From Agelaius tricolor (Eukaryota; Chordata; Aves; Passeriformes; Icteridae): DNA of 64,000 nucleotides. The notes under the pieces were generated by a model. It was not told the DNA's origin. It was given only the letters and a program-made list of their open reading frames with translations, and made no database searches. Each line of letters begins with the position of its first letter. Positions within the stretch are counted from its first letter, which is position 1. Positions 14,701 through 26,623 of the stretch are shown piece after piece. Both the position numbers and the translations under genes were made by a program. The DNA lies in assembly GCA_023055355.1 (NCBI GenBank), contig JALJCS010000009.1:44856501-44920500 (forward strand). Direction: 5' to 3'.

Positions 14701-16718
14701 AGATAAATTAAAACTGCTTCTTCTAGAAAGAAGTAATTTTGTGAGAGAATTTGGGGGTTTTTAAACATTTGAGTCAAGGAGAAACACTTGGAGATGTGAT
14801 CAGAATGGATCGCATTGTGGAAATTAAAAAAAAAGTCAATTAATTACTCCAGTTGGCACAACATTGACTATTTCATTATGTTTTAGGTAAACCACTTTGG
14901 AAAAAGAAAAGCAAAATTATTGAAGATCTGTAGTTCTTTCCAAACTTTTGGGAGCAGACCATAATTCTGAAGTTACAAACAATCTTCATCAGAACTTTAG
15001 ATTACATCAAGACAGCCTCAAATAAATTATTCTCTCTTGCGAACTTGCTGCATTAAAAAAAACCAAAAACACAAACAACGGACAATGTTGTGCTCTTTCC
15101 AATGAAATCAGGAATAATTTTCTGGAGAAAAAGAAATTTGGATTGTCAGCAAACTGTATTGAGCCTGATGCAGAAAGCAGGGGCCATCTGCCAAACTGGG
15201 CGGTGGTTTGGGCTTTCAGAGGAGGGCATTTTACGGCTGTTCATCGGCAGTGAATGGCCACCCCTCTGTGCCTGACCCAGATGGAGCAGGATGCAGCTCT
15301 GTGCCATGGGAATCAGCGCTCCCTGCACCACTCTGCTCATCCAGAACACGGGCCGTGGGGAGGCAAAGCTTCCATCATCTCCCTGCTCCAATAAAAATGA
15401 GAATGGGTCCTGTTGAAAGCATAATTAAAATAATTTTATCCAAGAGATTTTAGAGATATTTTTTCTTTCCTTTTTAGATGCATAGACTGAGATGGTAAAT
15501 TCTAGAAAGCCTTTCTGGCATATATTAGAAGCTTATTTTTTAAAGTAACTGGAATGGTGTTTCACCTTCTGCTTGAAATCCAGATGGGTTAAGCTTGTTT
15601 ATCTTCTCTGGCTTACTGGCTGTAGTTATGCTCATAACACACGAGTGCTCAGCTTTACATTTAAAAGATCAATAGTTTCAAGAAGTTAAAAATTCGGCAA
15701 CAAGTGATGGGGTATAGTGATTCCCGTTCCTTTCTCTGAAAGGTTTTCTCATTTGCTTTCACTAATTCTCTTTGAGATTACCACCTGCAAATATTTCCTT
15801 CTTCCACATCACTCACCAGAGAAACCCCTCAGAAAAAATTTAGGCAGAGAATTTACACGTCCTGAAAGAACCAGGAGCCCCTTAGTAACGAAGATGTGAC
15901 TGATAAATAAGCAGGAAAAAAACTTGCAGGTAACAAACAAGGATGAAGTCAAATCCTTCCCTAGCGTAAGCCTCCAGGAAAGTATCACATAGGTTACTTT
16001 GGTTGTGTTGCATTTGTATCTCTTCAAATTCCAACAGACTATTAAGTGTGAACAAATATTAATAGTAAGATTTTTTAAAATTTCCTGAGAAATATGAAAA
16101 TTAAAAATTTGAAACAAAAATGTACAGTTGCATTACTTCACACAGCACTGCCTCCCTATACTTTTCTTGAAAATATTTTTATTACAAATTGCCTTAAGAG
16201 TTTCTAGCCTATAATGACTTAGACTTTCAGAATAAGTTCCCCTCTGGACACTAACTCAGGTATTTTAGCTCTAGGCAACAAAGCATAAAATAACATAAAA
16301 CAACAAATGAATCCTGAATATTAGCAGCAAGTTGTTAGAAAGAAATACATAGAATTTAAACAGCATTCTTCCAAAAATTATCCAAAGATACTAATTTGCT
16401 ACATGGATGACATTTTATGAACGGAGCAACTCTTCTTGTAGTAATTCACAAGAATTAGTTGTTTGCTTCTTAGAAACTGTCTTTAGGTAGAGATTTTTTA
16501 CAAGATACCAACAATATGGTATTCCTCTCAGTCTGTATCCCATCTTCCTTCCCTTAGAGGATGATTAATAGTCCAACTTGTAGGACTTATTCTATTTTTG
16601 CCATCTCCAGAAATGCACCTGCACGTGTGCACAAAGTGCTGCTGAAATTACTTTACTTACATTAAAGCCCAAAGTGATGACATTGTGCAAATCTGCATCA
16701 TGGAGAGAAAAAGGTCTG

Positions 16719-16745
16719 TGAGAGAGAGAAAGAGAGGGAGAGAAA
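16719..16745. repeat. (GA)n-rich purine run
   Basis: GAGAGAGAGAAAGAGAGGGA type purine run in the presumed CD247 intron. Potential GAGA-like or triplex-forming tract; no other evidence. Confidence 0.7.
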
Positions 16746-17045
16746 TCCAAATTCCACTAATACTTTCTTCCCTGGACCTGGCTTCACATGGCCGGATGGA
16801 AAACTACCTAAATAGCAACAACACAGAGTGGATAAAAACAGAAATAATTTTTGCTCCCAATGACTTGATGTGGAGTTCACTGACTGAAGGTTGCTCATAC
16901 GCAATTGAAGAAATCACCAAATGTTGTAGGAATTTGATTTTACAACTCAATATAATACGATACGCACTAGAATTTTTCTTTGCAAAGGTTTAAAATTCTG
17001 CTGTATTAATTATGAGCTGCAGGATCCCAGCTCGGGAATACAATT

Positions 17046-17065
17046 TATATATATATATATATATT
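17046..17065. repeat. (TA)n microsatellite
   Basis: Uninterrupted TA dinucleotide run of ten units in the presumed CD247 intron. Confidence 0.9.
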
Positions 17066-19584
17066 TTTAAAGGAGTAATTAAAAATTTCAGCTATTTCTG
17101 AGTGACAAAATGAACATTTGATACCTAGAAATGCACAATGTCCACCATTAGGAAGTTGAGTTTGCTGAGAGTATTTAAAAAGTGACATTGTCAGATTATA
17201 CCAAACTCTTCCTTCAGATTGATCTGCTCAGAAGTAAAATACTGGATGTTCAATTTTAGTTTGAGCTGGATTTTTACATGAACTAATTAAAAACAAATGT
17301 TTTGAAAACAAAGTACCTCATTAGTTTGAGCCCTGCTCCAAATCCACATACTCACACAGAGAGCCTTGATTTGCTCCCACCCATCCAGTGGTCAGCACCT
17401 GAAGATTTTTCTGTTCTGTTTCCCCAGAGGTTCAGTTTGCTTTGTGAGGAGATGCACACCATAGGGAATTAGAATGAATTTACAACACGCTGATGTGTTA
17501 AGCGTCTGGGAAGCGTTTTTATAAATATTTGGCTCTGTTTATTTCACGTTTGGCTGTCACGCAGACGACAGCAACACTCTAAGGGAAATGAATGCAAAAC
17601 ACCCATGCTCTTGTCTGGAACAAAGTCATTATGAAATTTGGATGAACAACCAGGAAAAGAGGTTTTTAGTTACATAGGTCTTTATTCAATGGCCAGTGTA
17701 CGCTTACTTGAAGTAAAACACCACCCAAATTAGTATTCCCTCATTAATTTCCTGGATATTGCACCTTATCCCATTAGAAAAGCATTTCAAACCATTACTC
17801 TGATGTAAATAACAAAATCTATTAATACATTTTTATTATACAAACTTGGAGGGGTGCTAGGAAAAAAGCTTCTCGAAGTGTTCTCTGGGTCAAAACGTTT
17901 CATGTGCTTTTTTTTTTTTAATGAGGAAACTATTTTTAGTGTTTGCAGCCATGAGCATTGCAGCATGCTATTGCCCCCCCCAAAATCGCAATTACCTAAA
18001 AATAATAATTATAAGTGACAAATTCTATAGCTAGTTTTCTCTTATTTTTTCTGGAGCCATGCAGGTTTGCATTTCAAGGTTAACATACAAGCTAGAAAAT
18101 GTTACCAGGAAACTAAAAAAGTTTATTTGCAGAGAAAGTTAAGATTTTCACCTAAGACAGCAGCTTGAATTGTACATAAATCATATACTGTGAGATTTCC
18201 TAAGAAAACCAAACAAAACAAAATAGCCCACAGGTATTGACCACTGGCCACCCTCTAGACTTATTCAATGTGTTCTGCTGCTGTTTATTCTATCATTTGT
18301 TGAAAATTTTCCAATCTTTTTCCCCTGTCGGGTTCCATTAATTCTAATTCGGTATATATTTCACATCCACATTATCTGAGTTTTCAGAGAGTTGTGTTAT
18401 CATTATGGCTTCTCCTTCACTTAAAAAATACAACAAACTGAAAAGAATGGTCTGTTACTCAGAAAGAGTCAGGATAAAGGTGAAGTTTTCACTACAGGTA
18501 CGTGTCACAAAAGAAATAGGCCAGATAGTACAAGCATTTCATCAGGCTCCACAAGCAGATATTTAACATACTGCCATAAACCAAAAGCACAGAACGATGG
18601 AAAACTCCAGAGCTGCTGTTCTTGTAAGACTTAACAGATATATAACAAAGGATTAAGAACAAAATATTCTTAAAAATATTGGTTGATGGTTTATTCCTAG
18701 GGAACTTGTAGGACTTAAAATACTTCTGATCTACATGGCTCAAAAACGGAGGTGGCTTCTATCACTTAAGCAGAACTTGCACTCACCAGTGCTTGTGACC
18801 TCTGAGGCTGAGGAACTAGCTGGTTTCTACTTCTATTTTTTATAGTTATATTGGCAAAGGACTGAAAAAAGTGTAGCTTCCACAAAGATGGATGTATCCA
18901 CTGTTTGGGGCTGACCACAAGCATTTTGCTGTTTTCCAAGGCTCGTGTGTTTGGGTGAATGGATCGAAGAACTGCAGACCTAGAGTTTCATTTGCCTGCA
19001 CATTTTATCTGTTATATTTGAAGTTATAAATCAAAGTACAGAATGGAGATAAATGTTTTCATTGCTTTCCTGAAAAAAAACCCCTGCTTTGGACTGTCTT
19101 ACTTTAAAAGCTAAAAATACTATATACTTCTTAAAAGACCAGAGCTTAAGTTAATTAAGAAAACAATATTCAGTCCCAGTCTTAAAATATTACCTTAGAC
19201 AACAACAGAAAAATCTGAAAAATTTCATCTTCTCACAGACTCTAGAATAGCACAAATTGCTCTCTTAACATTAAAAAAAAATCAGCAATGAAACTTAAAT
19301 TTATCTGTTGACCAAAGTCAGAAGAGTGAAAAGTCAACAATACGCTTACAAGTTTTACATGCACACGGAGAAAATAGATACCTTTAGCAGAATACACATT
19401 TTAAATATTTTTAAAAAGCTGCATCTTCCATTCATGCCATCTAAAAATATCCTCTATTTTCTTGCCAGAATAGCTGATGCATCTCTTACATTTCTACGTA
19501 CAATAAAGACACTCAAATAGATGATTTAGTTGGAAAGGGGGAGGAGTAGTCGATGGTTGTTTGCAATTGTGCAAAAAAAAAGCA

Positions 19585-19607
19585 TTTTTTTCTTTTTTTT
19601 TTTTTTT
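19585..19607. repeat. T-rich homopolymer
   Basis: Twenty-two T residues broken by one C, in the presumed CD247 intron. Confidence 0.9.
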
Positions 19608-21065
19608 GAAAGGGAGTTTGGTTAGAATTTGGAGAGAGTTAAGAAATAACCCATATATCCTAATGGAAATATGCAAGGAAAAAAAATATAAAAAAATTAT
19701 TTCACATGCTAGTCACCATTCAAAGTCTGTGTGAACAGAAAATGGTTGTCAAAAACATTCCTCACATAAACATTCATTTAGACATCAAATTCTTGTCCCC
19801 TTAAGCTGCTAGTGAGCCTCCTTTTTTAAACTCCACTTCGGCTTTTTATCCACCTGGTCTTACTTAAGAAGGACACACAGAGGAAAAATATAAATATATT
19901 TTGCAAATAGCCTTCTGTATTTTGTAGATCCTTCCCATCTAGTGCACATAAAAAACCAAAAGGAATGTGATCATTAATTTGTTACTTCACTGATTAGGAA
20001 TTCTGCTTGGAAGGGTTAAGCTAGAAAACACTTGCTCTGTAACAAGCATTACAGAATTGAACATAGCAAGGGCTCAACAAATGTCCTTTACAAAGAAAGG
20101 CTACATTGCCTACATTTTGTTCCATTCTGCCAGTTCATAGGGTTTTTTCCATGAATTATTAATGAATCAATGTGAACAGGCAGGAGAAATAAAAGAAATA
20201 AAACATGTAAAATTAAGCTTTTATATTTTTTTCCCCCTAGGAGTAACAAGAACGCATCTCGGAGAACTTAAGGCAGCGCATAAGGACACGAGGATGGTAT
20301 AAAAAAAAATCTGAATTTACTTGTTTGGATTCCTCGGACAAGCTTGTAAACAACTCCTGGTCTACAAATCTTGTCGTTTGCAGAGCAGCTAAATCATCTG
20401 ATGAGAGGGAAGAAAAGAAGTAATGGTAAGACCTATTACCTGTCCCTGAACTGACTAAAAAAGGCTGATGGCATCACGGCAACCCAATGGGCAGGAGATA
20501 GACATATGCAGAGCAGAAAAACAGTGTGGAAATGAGCTGTGCAAGTAACAGCTGGTAAAGACCAACACTGCTGTAATTTCCACAGAGTTAGCTGAAAACA
20601 GGGCACTGTCCTGTTCCATTTAGCAGACAATTCTGAGAAAAGTGGCTCTGTAAAGAAGTGTAGAACAGGGAAGGGCTGTTCTTAAATTCCTGCACATACA
20701 TTTATATACACGCATGTGGCATGTGTTTGTATAAATCAAAGCATCATCTCATCAGGCTTGAAAAACATAGGGGGGCAACTCTACAGTATTGCTCACACAA
20801 CTATTTTATTGTTATCAAAGCCTATCATACTTCAGAACAAAAGCTGTGTCAACTGTATGAAGGTTTTTGCCATTTTAGTTGTGATATTCAGGTACAAGTC
20901 TTCTAATATTCTTGTCTCAACAAAGGACTAACAAAGTCATCTGCTCATAATTAAAATTAATACTCTTCATGGACTTTTTAACAGAGGGTTATAGGAGGAC
21001 CTCAGCTAGATTTCCAGATGTACACTTCTGTGCCTTTGAAGAGGGAAAATAAAGAAAATTAAACC

Positions 21066-21081
21066 TATATATATATATATA
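21066..21081. repeat. (TA)n microsatellite
   Basis: Uninterrupted TA dinucleotide run of eight units in the presumed CD247 intron. Confidence 0.9.
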
Positions 21082-21434
21082 AATGTGTATTTGAAAATGT
21101 GAGGTGCCTTCCCTCTGTAATTGCTCAAAGGCCAAATTTGAGCATTCTGAAATTTGTGATCTGGCGTCAATAAATTCAAAGTCTGCGTCAGAATTCATGG
21201 CCCATCTCTAGAATTACTTTAAAACATTTTCCCCTCATGCCCGATGTATTTACTTCAGAACTCAAAGATCAAATAGAAAAGCTTTGCAAGTTCCTCAGTG
21301 CTAAGCTTGGTGGCATCTTTCAGCTGCCCTTTTAAAGAATAAGCACAAACACTTTATAGTGAAGTGGAATTAACTCACTGTGAGGAGGTATGCAGCTTAC
21401 TGAATCTGTCTGAGCTTATTTCATGAAAAAATTA

Positions 21435-21493
21435 AAAGTTCATTTCCCTAGAAGTCCTTCTAGGGAAGGACTAAAGTTCCTTTCCCTAGAAGT
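21435..21493. repeat. Local triplication: direct, inverted, direct copies
   Basis: Two 21-base copies (21435-21455 and 21473-21493) are identical except at one position. The sequence between them contains an inverted copy, so that TTCCCTAGAA at 21444 and TTCTAGGGAA at 21458 form a perfect 10-bp hairpin. The arrangement looks like a local template-switch event. Confidence 0.7.
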
Positions 21494-23116
21494 GAACTCT
21501 GAGAAAGCTTGAAAACACTCCAGGCAGCAGAAAATCTTTCTGCTCACAGCTCTGAGCTGAAAAATCCAACTGTTTGGTCTCATTGTTGAACTAAATTCAT
21601 GACAGATCTTACGTTTTTGGTTTTGTCTGTTCTGTATCCATAACGTGGCAACAATTCCACAAGTTTTGATTTATATTTCTTCTATTTTATCTACACTCTT
21701 TGGCTAAATGCTGCTATACTTCAAACTATTATAGGTATCCAATCAAAAATACTTCCCCTGAAATCCACAGGCAGCCACCTCCAAATCAGTGAAAACAGTA
21801 TCCCTTTCGAAACTTGAACCATTTATTCTTTGTGAGTGTGAATACCCCAAGAGCTTTGCACCAGACACCTCTGCAAGCTGCATTACACATTTTTCGAAGT
21901 TTTCTGCTGAATATGCACAAATAGAAGCCTGAACTACAGACATTGTGTGACGGGTTAAAAGGGAGGAAATGTAAAAAGATGGTTTTGCAGATGGATTTTG
22001 GCCTAAAGTAACTTCCATACTTTCGTAGCCTTACATGCATCTGTGGATACAGAACAAGGCACAGAATATGAGAAGTATACTAAAGTACAGGATCATATTT
22101 GGGTATCAGAAAGGGACAGAGGCCCCAGAGGTTGAAGGGAGGACAAACACAAATCATGGCCTGCCACAGAATATAAAACCCCCCTCAAAACACTCCTGAA
22201 AGAAAAATTCCACAAATCACCAGGACTGGTTCCACAGCATTAGAAAGCAGCTGCAAAACCCTCCTCTCATCCCCAGAAAACTTTCCCATAAAATGTCTGT
22301 GGCAGTCACCCAAGATCTTGAGGATGCTGGGTTCAAGTACAGCCAGTGTGTACATGGAGGGGGGGAAATCTTCCAGAGGATTTGGCTCTAACGCAAGCTC
22401 AGATGTGGCCTATGGCACATTCAGACCTCACCTGAGGCCTTTTCCAGATGTAAATTTTGTTGCTCTTTTCATCTACTGAGCTCCTAAAAAGTAAATTCCT
22501 CCTCAAACTAAACTTGACTTTAGAAGATCTGTGCACACCGAAGCTGCTCCACTCGGTGCCCAGGCAGGGCCAGCCTGTGCACCACACAAATAAATAACAG
22601 AAAGGAAGAAATGGCTTCATGTTGTGCCGTGTCTGATGGAGAAGAGCAGATGGCAGGGACGTGAGGGGAAGGGCCCTGCCCTTTTGTCACCACCTGTGCC
22701 CCATTTCCCGCCTGCCGGCTCTGCTGTGGGCCACAAACCCACAGCCCAGCTCCATGAGAAGCCTCTCCCATGCATCTTACTTCGAGTGACAACTTTTCCA
22801 TCACTGCCTCCAACCTCCCCTTTGGAATCGCAGGGAGAGCGGCCCAGGTGAGGCCTGGGAGCTTTGTTTAGTTACTGTTCAGCTGTGGCGTCACTCCAGC
22901 AGGAGCAGGGCCCCTCATCCCATCCTTCCTCTTTATCCCAGGCCAGTTCAACACAGCAGATCCCTCTCCTCCTTCACAGGGGGGCAGACATGGCTGAGGT
23001 GCTCACACAGACACCCTCCTGCTACCAAAATGGTGGCGAATCCACCACAGAAACATCGCAGCCTTTCCTCAAAAGAGCTTTACGGGAACCCCTGGCAAAC
23101 CCAAAGCCCGCTTTAC

Positions 23117-23177
23117 CTGTGGCTGGGAGCTGGGCCTGCAGGGTGGCAAGGATGGTGATCCTCCTCCACCTCTTCAT
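23117..23177 (-). CDS. CD247: CD247 coding exon 1 (T-cell receptor zeta chain signal peptide)
   Basis: This is the first coding exon of the CD3-zeta chain, the ITAM-bearing homodimer that carries signals from the T-cell receptor and some Fc/NK receptors. It encodes 20 residues plus one base: MKRWRR, then ITILATLQAQLPAT. The LQAQLP motif and the overall spacing match the human signal peptide ([21 protein letters not shown]), and the phase-1 exit after ACA G fits the human exon 1 boundary as I recall it. The donor is GTAAAG at 23116-23111. The start has a purine at -3 (CAAGATGA). The gene's position and orientation next to CREG1 match human 1q24. The remaining exons (extracellular stub, transmembrane segment, three ITAMs) are not in this window. 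The exon is short, so the call relies on motif plus synteny. Confidence 0.82.
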
Positions 23178-23350
23178 CTTGCCAGGCTGGACAGTGCTGG
23201 GGACGGGAGAGAAGAGGAAGAAGAAGAAGAAGCTCCTCCACGGGCTGTGCTGGTGTGTGGCCGCCACAGGAAGAGGCTCAGCTCCTATGAGAGCTTTCAG
23301 AGTCCACCTGCCGGCTTCCTCTGCCTTCACAGCCTCTGAGTGAGGGCTGG
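23178..23350 (-). promoter_or_regulatory. CD247: CD247 5' UTR and proximal promoter region (approximate)
   Basis: Upstream of the CD247 ATG is a GC-richer stretch with a long pyrimidine tract on the gene's strand (CTT repeats, 23232-23211), ending in CCCAG at 23197. This could be a pyrimidine-rich 5' leader or the acceptor for an upstream non-coding exon. GGAA cores of the kind bound by ETS factors occur here, for example near 23268. The transcription start is not determinable from sequence alone. Confidence 0.4.
23217..23232. repeat. (GAA)n microsatellite in CD247 leader
   Basis: Five GAA units on the plus strand, which read CTT on the CD247 strand, 34-55 bases upstream of its start codon. 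Length variation here would change the 5' leader or a possible splice acceptor tract. Confidence 0.8.
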
Positions 23351-26300
23351 GGTTTGCCTTCTTGGTACTGATGTTTGGGGTTTCCTTTGTTATTCATCCT
23401 TTTCCTCTCTGCTAGATGTTTTTTTCTGTGAGATGGGGTTTTTTTTCCACTTTGTCTGATGGTTTCTAGATCATCCCCACTCAGTGGCTGCTGGTCTCTG
23501 TTTCTGGGATTGAATTTGACCTGACTTCAAAAAGGGGTTTATGCAACTATTCCCAGTGTGCAGCACAGGGCAGAAATAGAAATTTAAAACTGTAAGTTAT
23601 AGTCACTTTTGAACAATATAGTTGTCTAAACTCATAACAATACAAAACTCATTTCTAACTCCCATTTTGTAAGACATCTCACATTATTGTGCTCTTTTTG
23701 AATGCAGGCAAATAAAAATTTTCACTTTTTCATTAATAAATGAAAGTTCATTTTAGACAACTGTGAATTAGAAAAATATAGCTTAGGTAAACCTAATGGC
23801 TTAAAGCTCAGCCTCACTCCCATCAAAATACATCTGGCTCAACAGATCACTGAATGTTTAATGTTTACAACAGTAATACTAATAATGCACTTGAGGACCA
23901 GAGCTTAGGCTGGGAAGAAGTCCAAGCATCTCAATGCATAATTTTTTTTCTCTTGTCTCTAATTCTTAGAAAAGAAAGAGGAATGTGCATCCCCAGGAGG
24001 TACAGAAACAGATGATAAAAATTTCCCTGAAGTATGGTGGGATGAGAGTTATTGTGCACACAAAAAGGTAAGGCTTTCGAAGGCAAAGTAAATTGAAGTT
24101 CTTGGAAGAAATTCATCACCTTGCTGTCTAGAGTAATAAGGCTAATACATGGATAAAAGAGTCTCTTCCTTTAATTGAATAATTATATATTGTGCCAGTC
24201 AGTACCAAAAGTACTAGACACTAGCAGTAGTCTAGCACCAGGTGTAATAGTGCAGCATACCCTTCTATGTTACTGAGTCTCTGCTCTCTCCCAGCCCTGG
24301 GGAGGGTTTTCTTTGTGGCAATTCTACCCCAAAAGCTCCAAGAAAAGGCTGGAGTTGGGCTCTGACACCACCAGGCAGAAAGCAGAGCACAGCCCAGGAG
24401 AGCTGCCATGCACTGAACCTGAACGAGGTGTCATTAGCCCCAGAAATGGCTGTGCTCAGGTACATGTTCTATATTCCAGTGCAAGCTGGATAAAGCCCTT
24501 TGCTGTCCACATCTCTGTGTGACAGAAGATTGGCTGAAACAAGGAATTAGTGAGCAGAAAAAAGACCCCTGCTCTCACTGCTGGCTGCCTCAATCTCACT
24601 GATGCCTTATCCAAAAGCTGAAATATCATCCTAGTTATTGATATTTTTGGGTAACTGTGTTTCCAGAGAAGCAGATGGCACTGCTCATCACTATTCCACT
24701 GACCTCTGTCTCCTCCTGTTATTGATCATAGCTTCTCCCTCCGGCAGAAAGCCAGCAAATTATCACTTTGAATAAAGAGCTGAGGCCAAAGGTAAGGGAA
24801 AGAAATGAAGAGCTGTGTAAGAAAGAGAGATTAATAGCAACAGTAGGCACACTGGGAGAACAGCAGTTGGGCCAGTGTGTTTTGATGTCTAGATAGGGAA
24901 AGGTCAGAGAAATTGAGTATATGGACTTCACTTGGAAGTGTGGGTAGAGTCAGAAAAAGGCTTTGCATGACAGTGCCCCTTGAAATTCCCACCTCCCCAT
25001 CCCTCAGCTTTTGAACTAAGGCAAGCTTATCATTATCCAAATATAATCAAAGTATACAGGAGAGCACTCATGCTTGTATTATGGATTATTCTCACAACAA
25101 GTATGGTGTGGGAGAGACGCAAATCACATGCAGAAAACCAGTAGAGGAAAAGATAAAGGGGAAGTGGTCTCCTCTCTAGGAAAGGGTTTTTCAGTGTTCA
25201 TAAGGTTTGCAATTCTACCATGAGGAATGGTTTGCTTAGAGTGTCACCTTCTTTTCAGCCTTTCTAGTCTTTGCATCTCCAGGAGCTACACAGCACTATA
25301 AAAACTTCAGCACCTCCTGCCCACATTGTGCATTGACCAATCTTGCAAATGCACTTCTACCAACAGTTTAAACCATACTGATGTTTCAGTTTACTCAGTT
25401 CAGTCAGATTGTAAGAACTTTGTTAACCCTCGACTAGAAATGAATGCCAAGCCTTGTTCAGCTGAACCAGCAGCAATTTTTCTCAATACAGACAAGGCCA
25501 CAGTGGAAATATAAAACCCTTCCTGCTGTGTTAAGAAAAGCTCTCAGCTAAACTTGACTCTTCATCTAAACATATGGTTGGAGGGAAGTACATTCTCAAG
25601 AATTACCTGCACTGGGAAGACTGCAATATTTGATCTGTGGTTCCTGAAACAGAATGGGTCAGGGAACTGAAGTGGTCCCCAAGTACAACTCAGTGTGTTT
25701 AATGCTGGTTAAGGTGCAGCTCATTATCTGTAAGGATAAGATCTTTCATAAAGTAGTCAAGGCATACATTCAACTGGTTCTGTGCATCCATATGCCATCC
25801 TTTCTCTGGACACAAAAAATCCTGGAACAGCTCTAATGCAAGAGGCTGATTCATTCCCAGAAGCATTCCCTTTTCACGCTTACTGGTTATGCTTTGACTA
25901 TACCATAAAAAAAAAGCAGCAGGGTTTGCAGTTTTAACAGGAAATAAATGAAAACTAAAAAAAAAAAACCAAACCCACACCACAGTCAAGCTGAGGATTA
26001 AAAAAATATATATAACTACACACTGCCCTCTGGCTCCTGTATTGCTACCACAGAGATATGCCTGTAATCATCACTGCAGACTGCTGGGATTGAGAACAGG
26101 TCGGTTATCAGGAGCTCTCCTAAGCCTATTTGATACAGTTAACACTTGCAGGCAAAATTAATTCCTACATCACCTGATGGAGGAGCTGGCCGACTTCAGA
26201 GATGTGAGAATCCAGACAGACTGCAGAGCCTTGCCCCTGGTCCAGCAGGGAAGTGATGCTTGCAGTGCCATAATTAACTCTACAAGTATTAAAAACGTTT

Positions 26301-26556
26301 CTGAGATGTTCACACAAAGATAATGGGTGTTTAAAAAAGCAACAATTTTCACTGGTGAGCAGGCTGTAGCTTCCAGCCAGGCATGCCACTCAGACTGACA
26401 CTGAAAAGAAATGGTCTGCTGTTTATAGTGTATAAGCCCACAATTTTTATTGATAAAATGTTGGAGACTGACAGTCCTACACTGCTTCACTGCATCTCAA
26501 TGCACTGTAGTGCCTTACAGTGCAGCTTCGATTTGCCATAATTGGGTTCAACTGTG

Positions 26557-26623
26557 CTAATCCCCTTGGAATGCAGCAATTAATACTTATTTAGTGGTAA
26601 TGGCTGCATTCCAAGAGGATTAG
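26557..26623. repeat. Imperfect long-arm hairpin (21-nt arms, 25-nt loop)
   Basis: The arm at 26557-26577 (CTAATCCCCTTGG then AATGCAGC) is the reverse complement of 26603-26623 at 20 of 21 positions; the single mismatch is C opposite A. The loop is AT-rich and its bases next to the stem allow a few more pairs. Size and geometry resemble a pre-miRNA or a tiny foldback element. There is no coding sense in it. The function is unknown. Confidence 0.75.

Larger units (their letters stand above)
1..23116 (-). other. CD247: Presumed CD247 intron 1 (partial; runs off the left edge)
   Basis: From the exon 1 donor leftward, no CD247 exon 2 is visible: the strongly conserved LCYLLDGILFIYGVI-type transmembrane segment is absent on the minus strand. 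In human this intron makes up most of the gene, so a long one is expected. The stretch is AT-rich, with stop-dense frames on both strands and no CR1 that I recognise. It contains simple repeats, a tandem duplication near 2.06 kb, a local inverted/direct triplication near 21.45 kb and a cluster of T-cell transcription-factor-like motifs near 5.6-5.8 kb. Assignment to the intron is by inference. Confidence 0.7.

Noticed and set aside
22864..23343. Plus-strand open frame of 159 codons over CD247 exon 1
   Set aside because: It is antisense to the CD247 exon and its lysine run is just the GAA microsatellite; no family similarity.
26501..26524. Perfect 9-bp hairpin TGCACTGTA/TACAGTGCA
   Set aside because: Several stems this short are expected by chance in 64 kb; only mentioned because of its closeness to the long hairpin.
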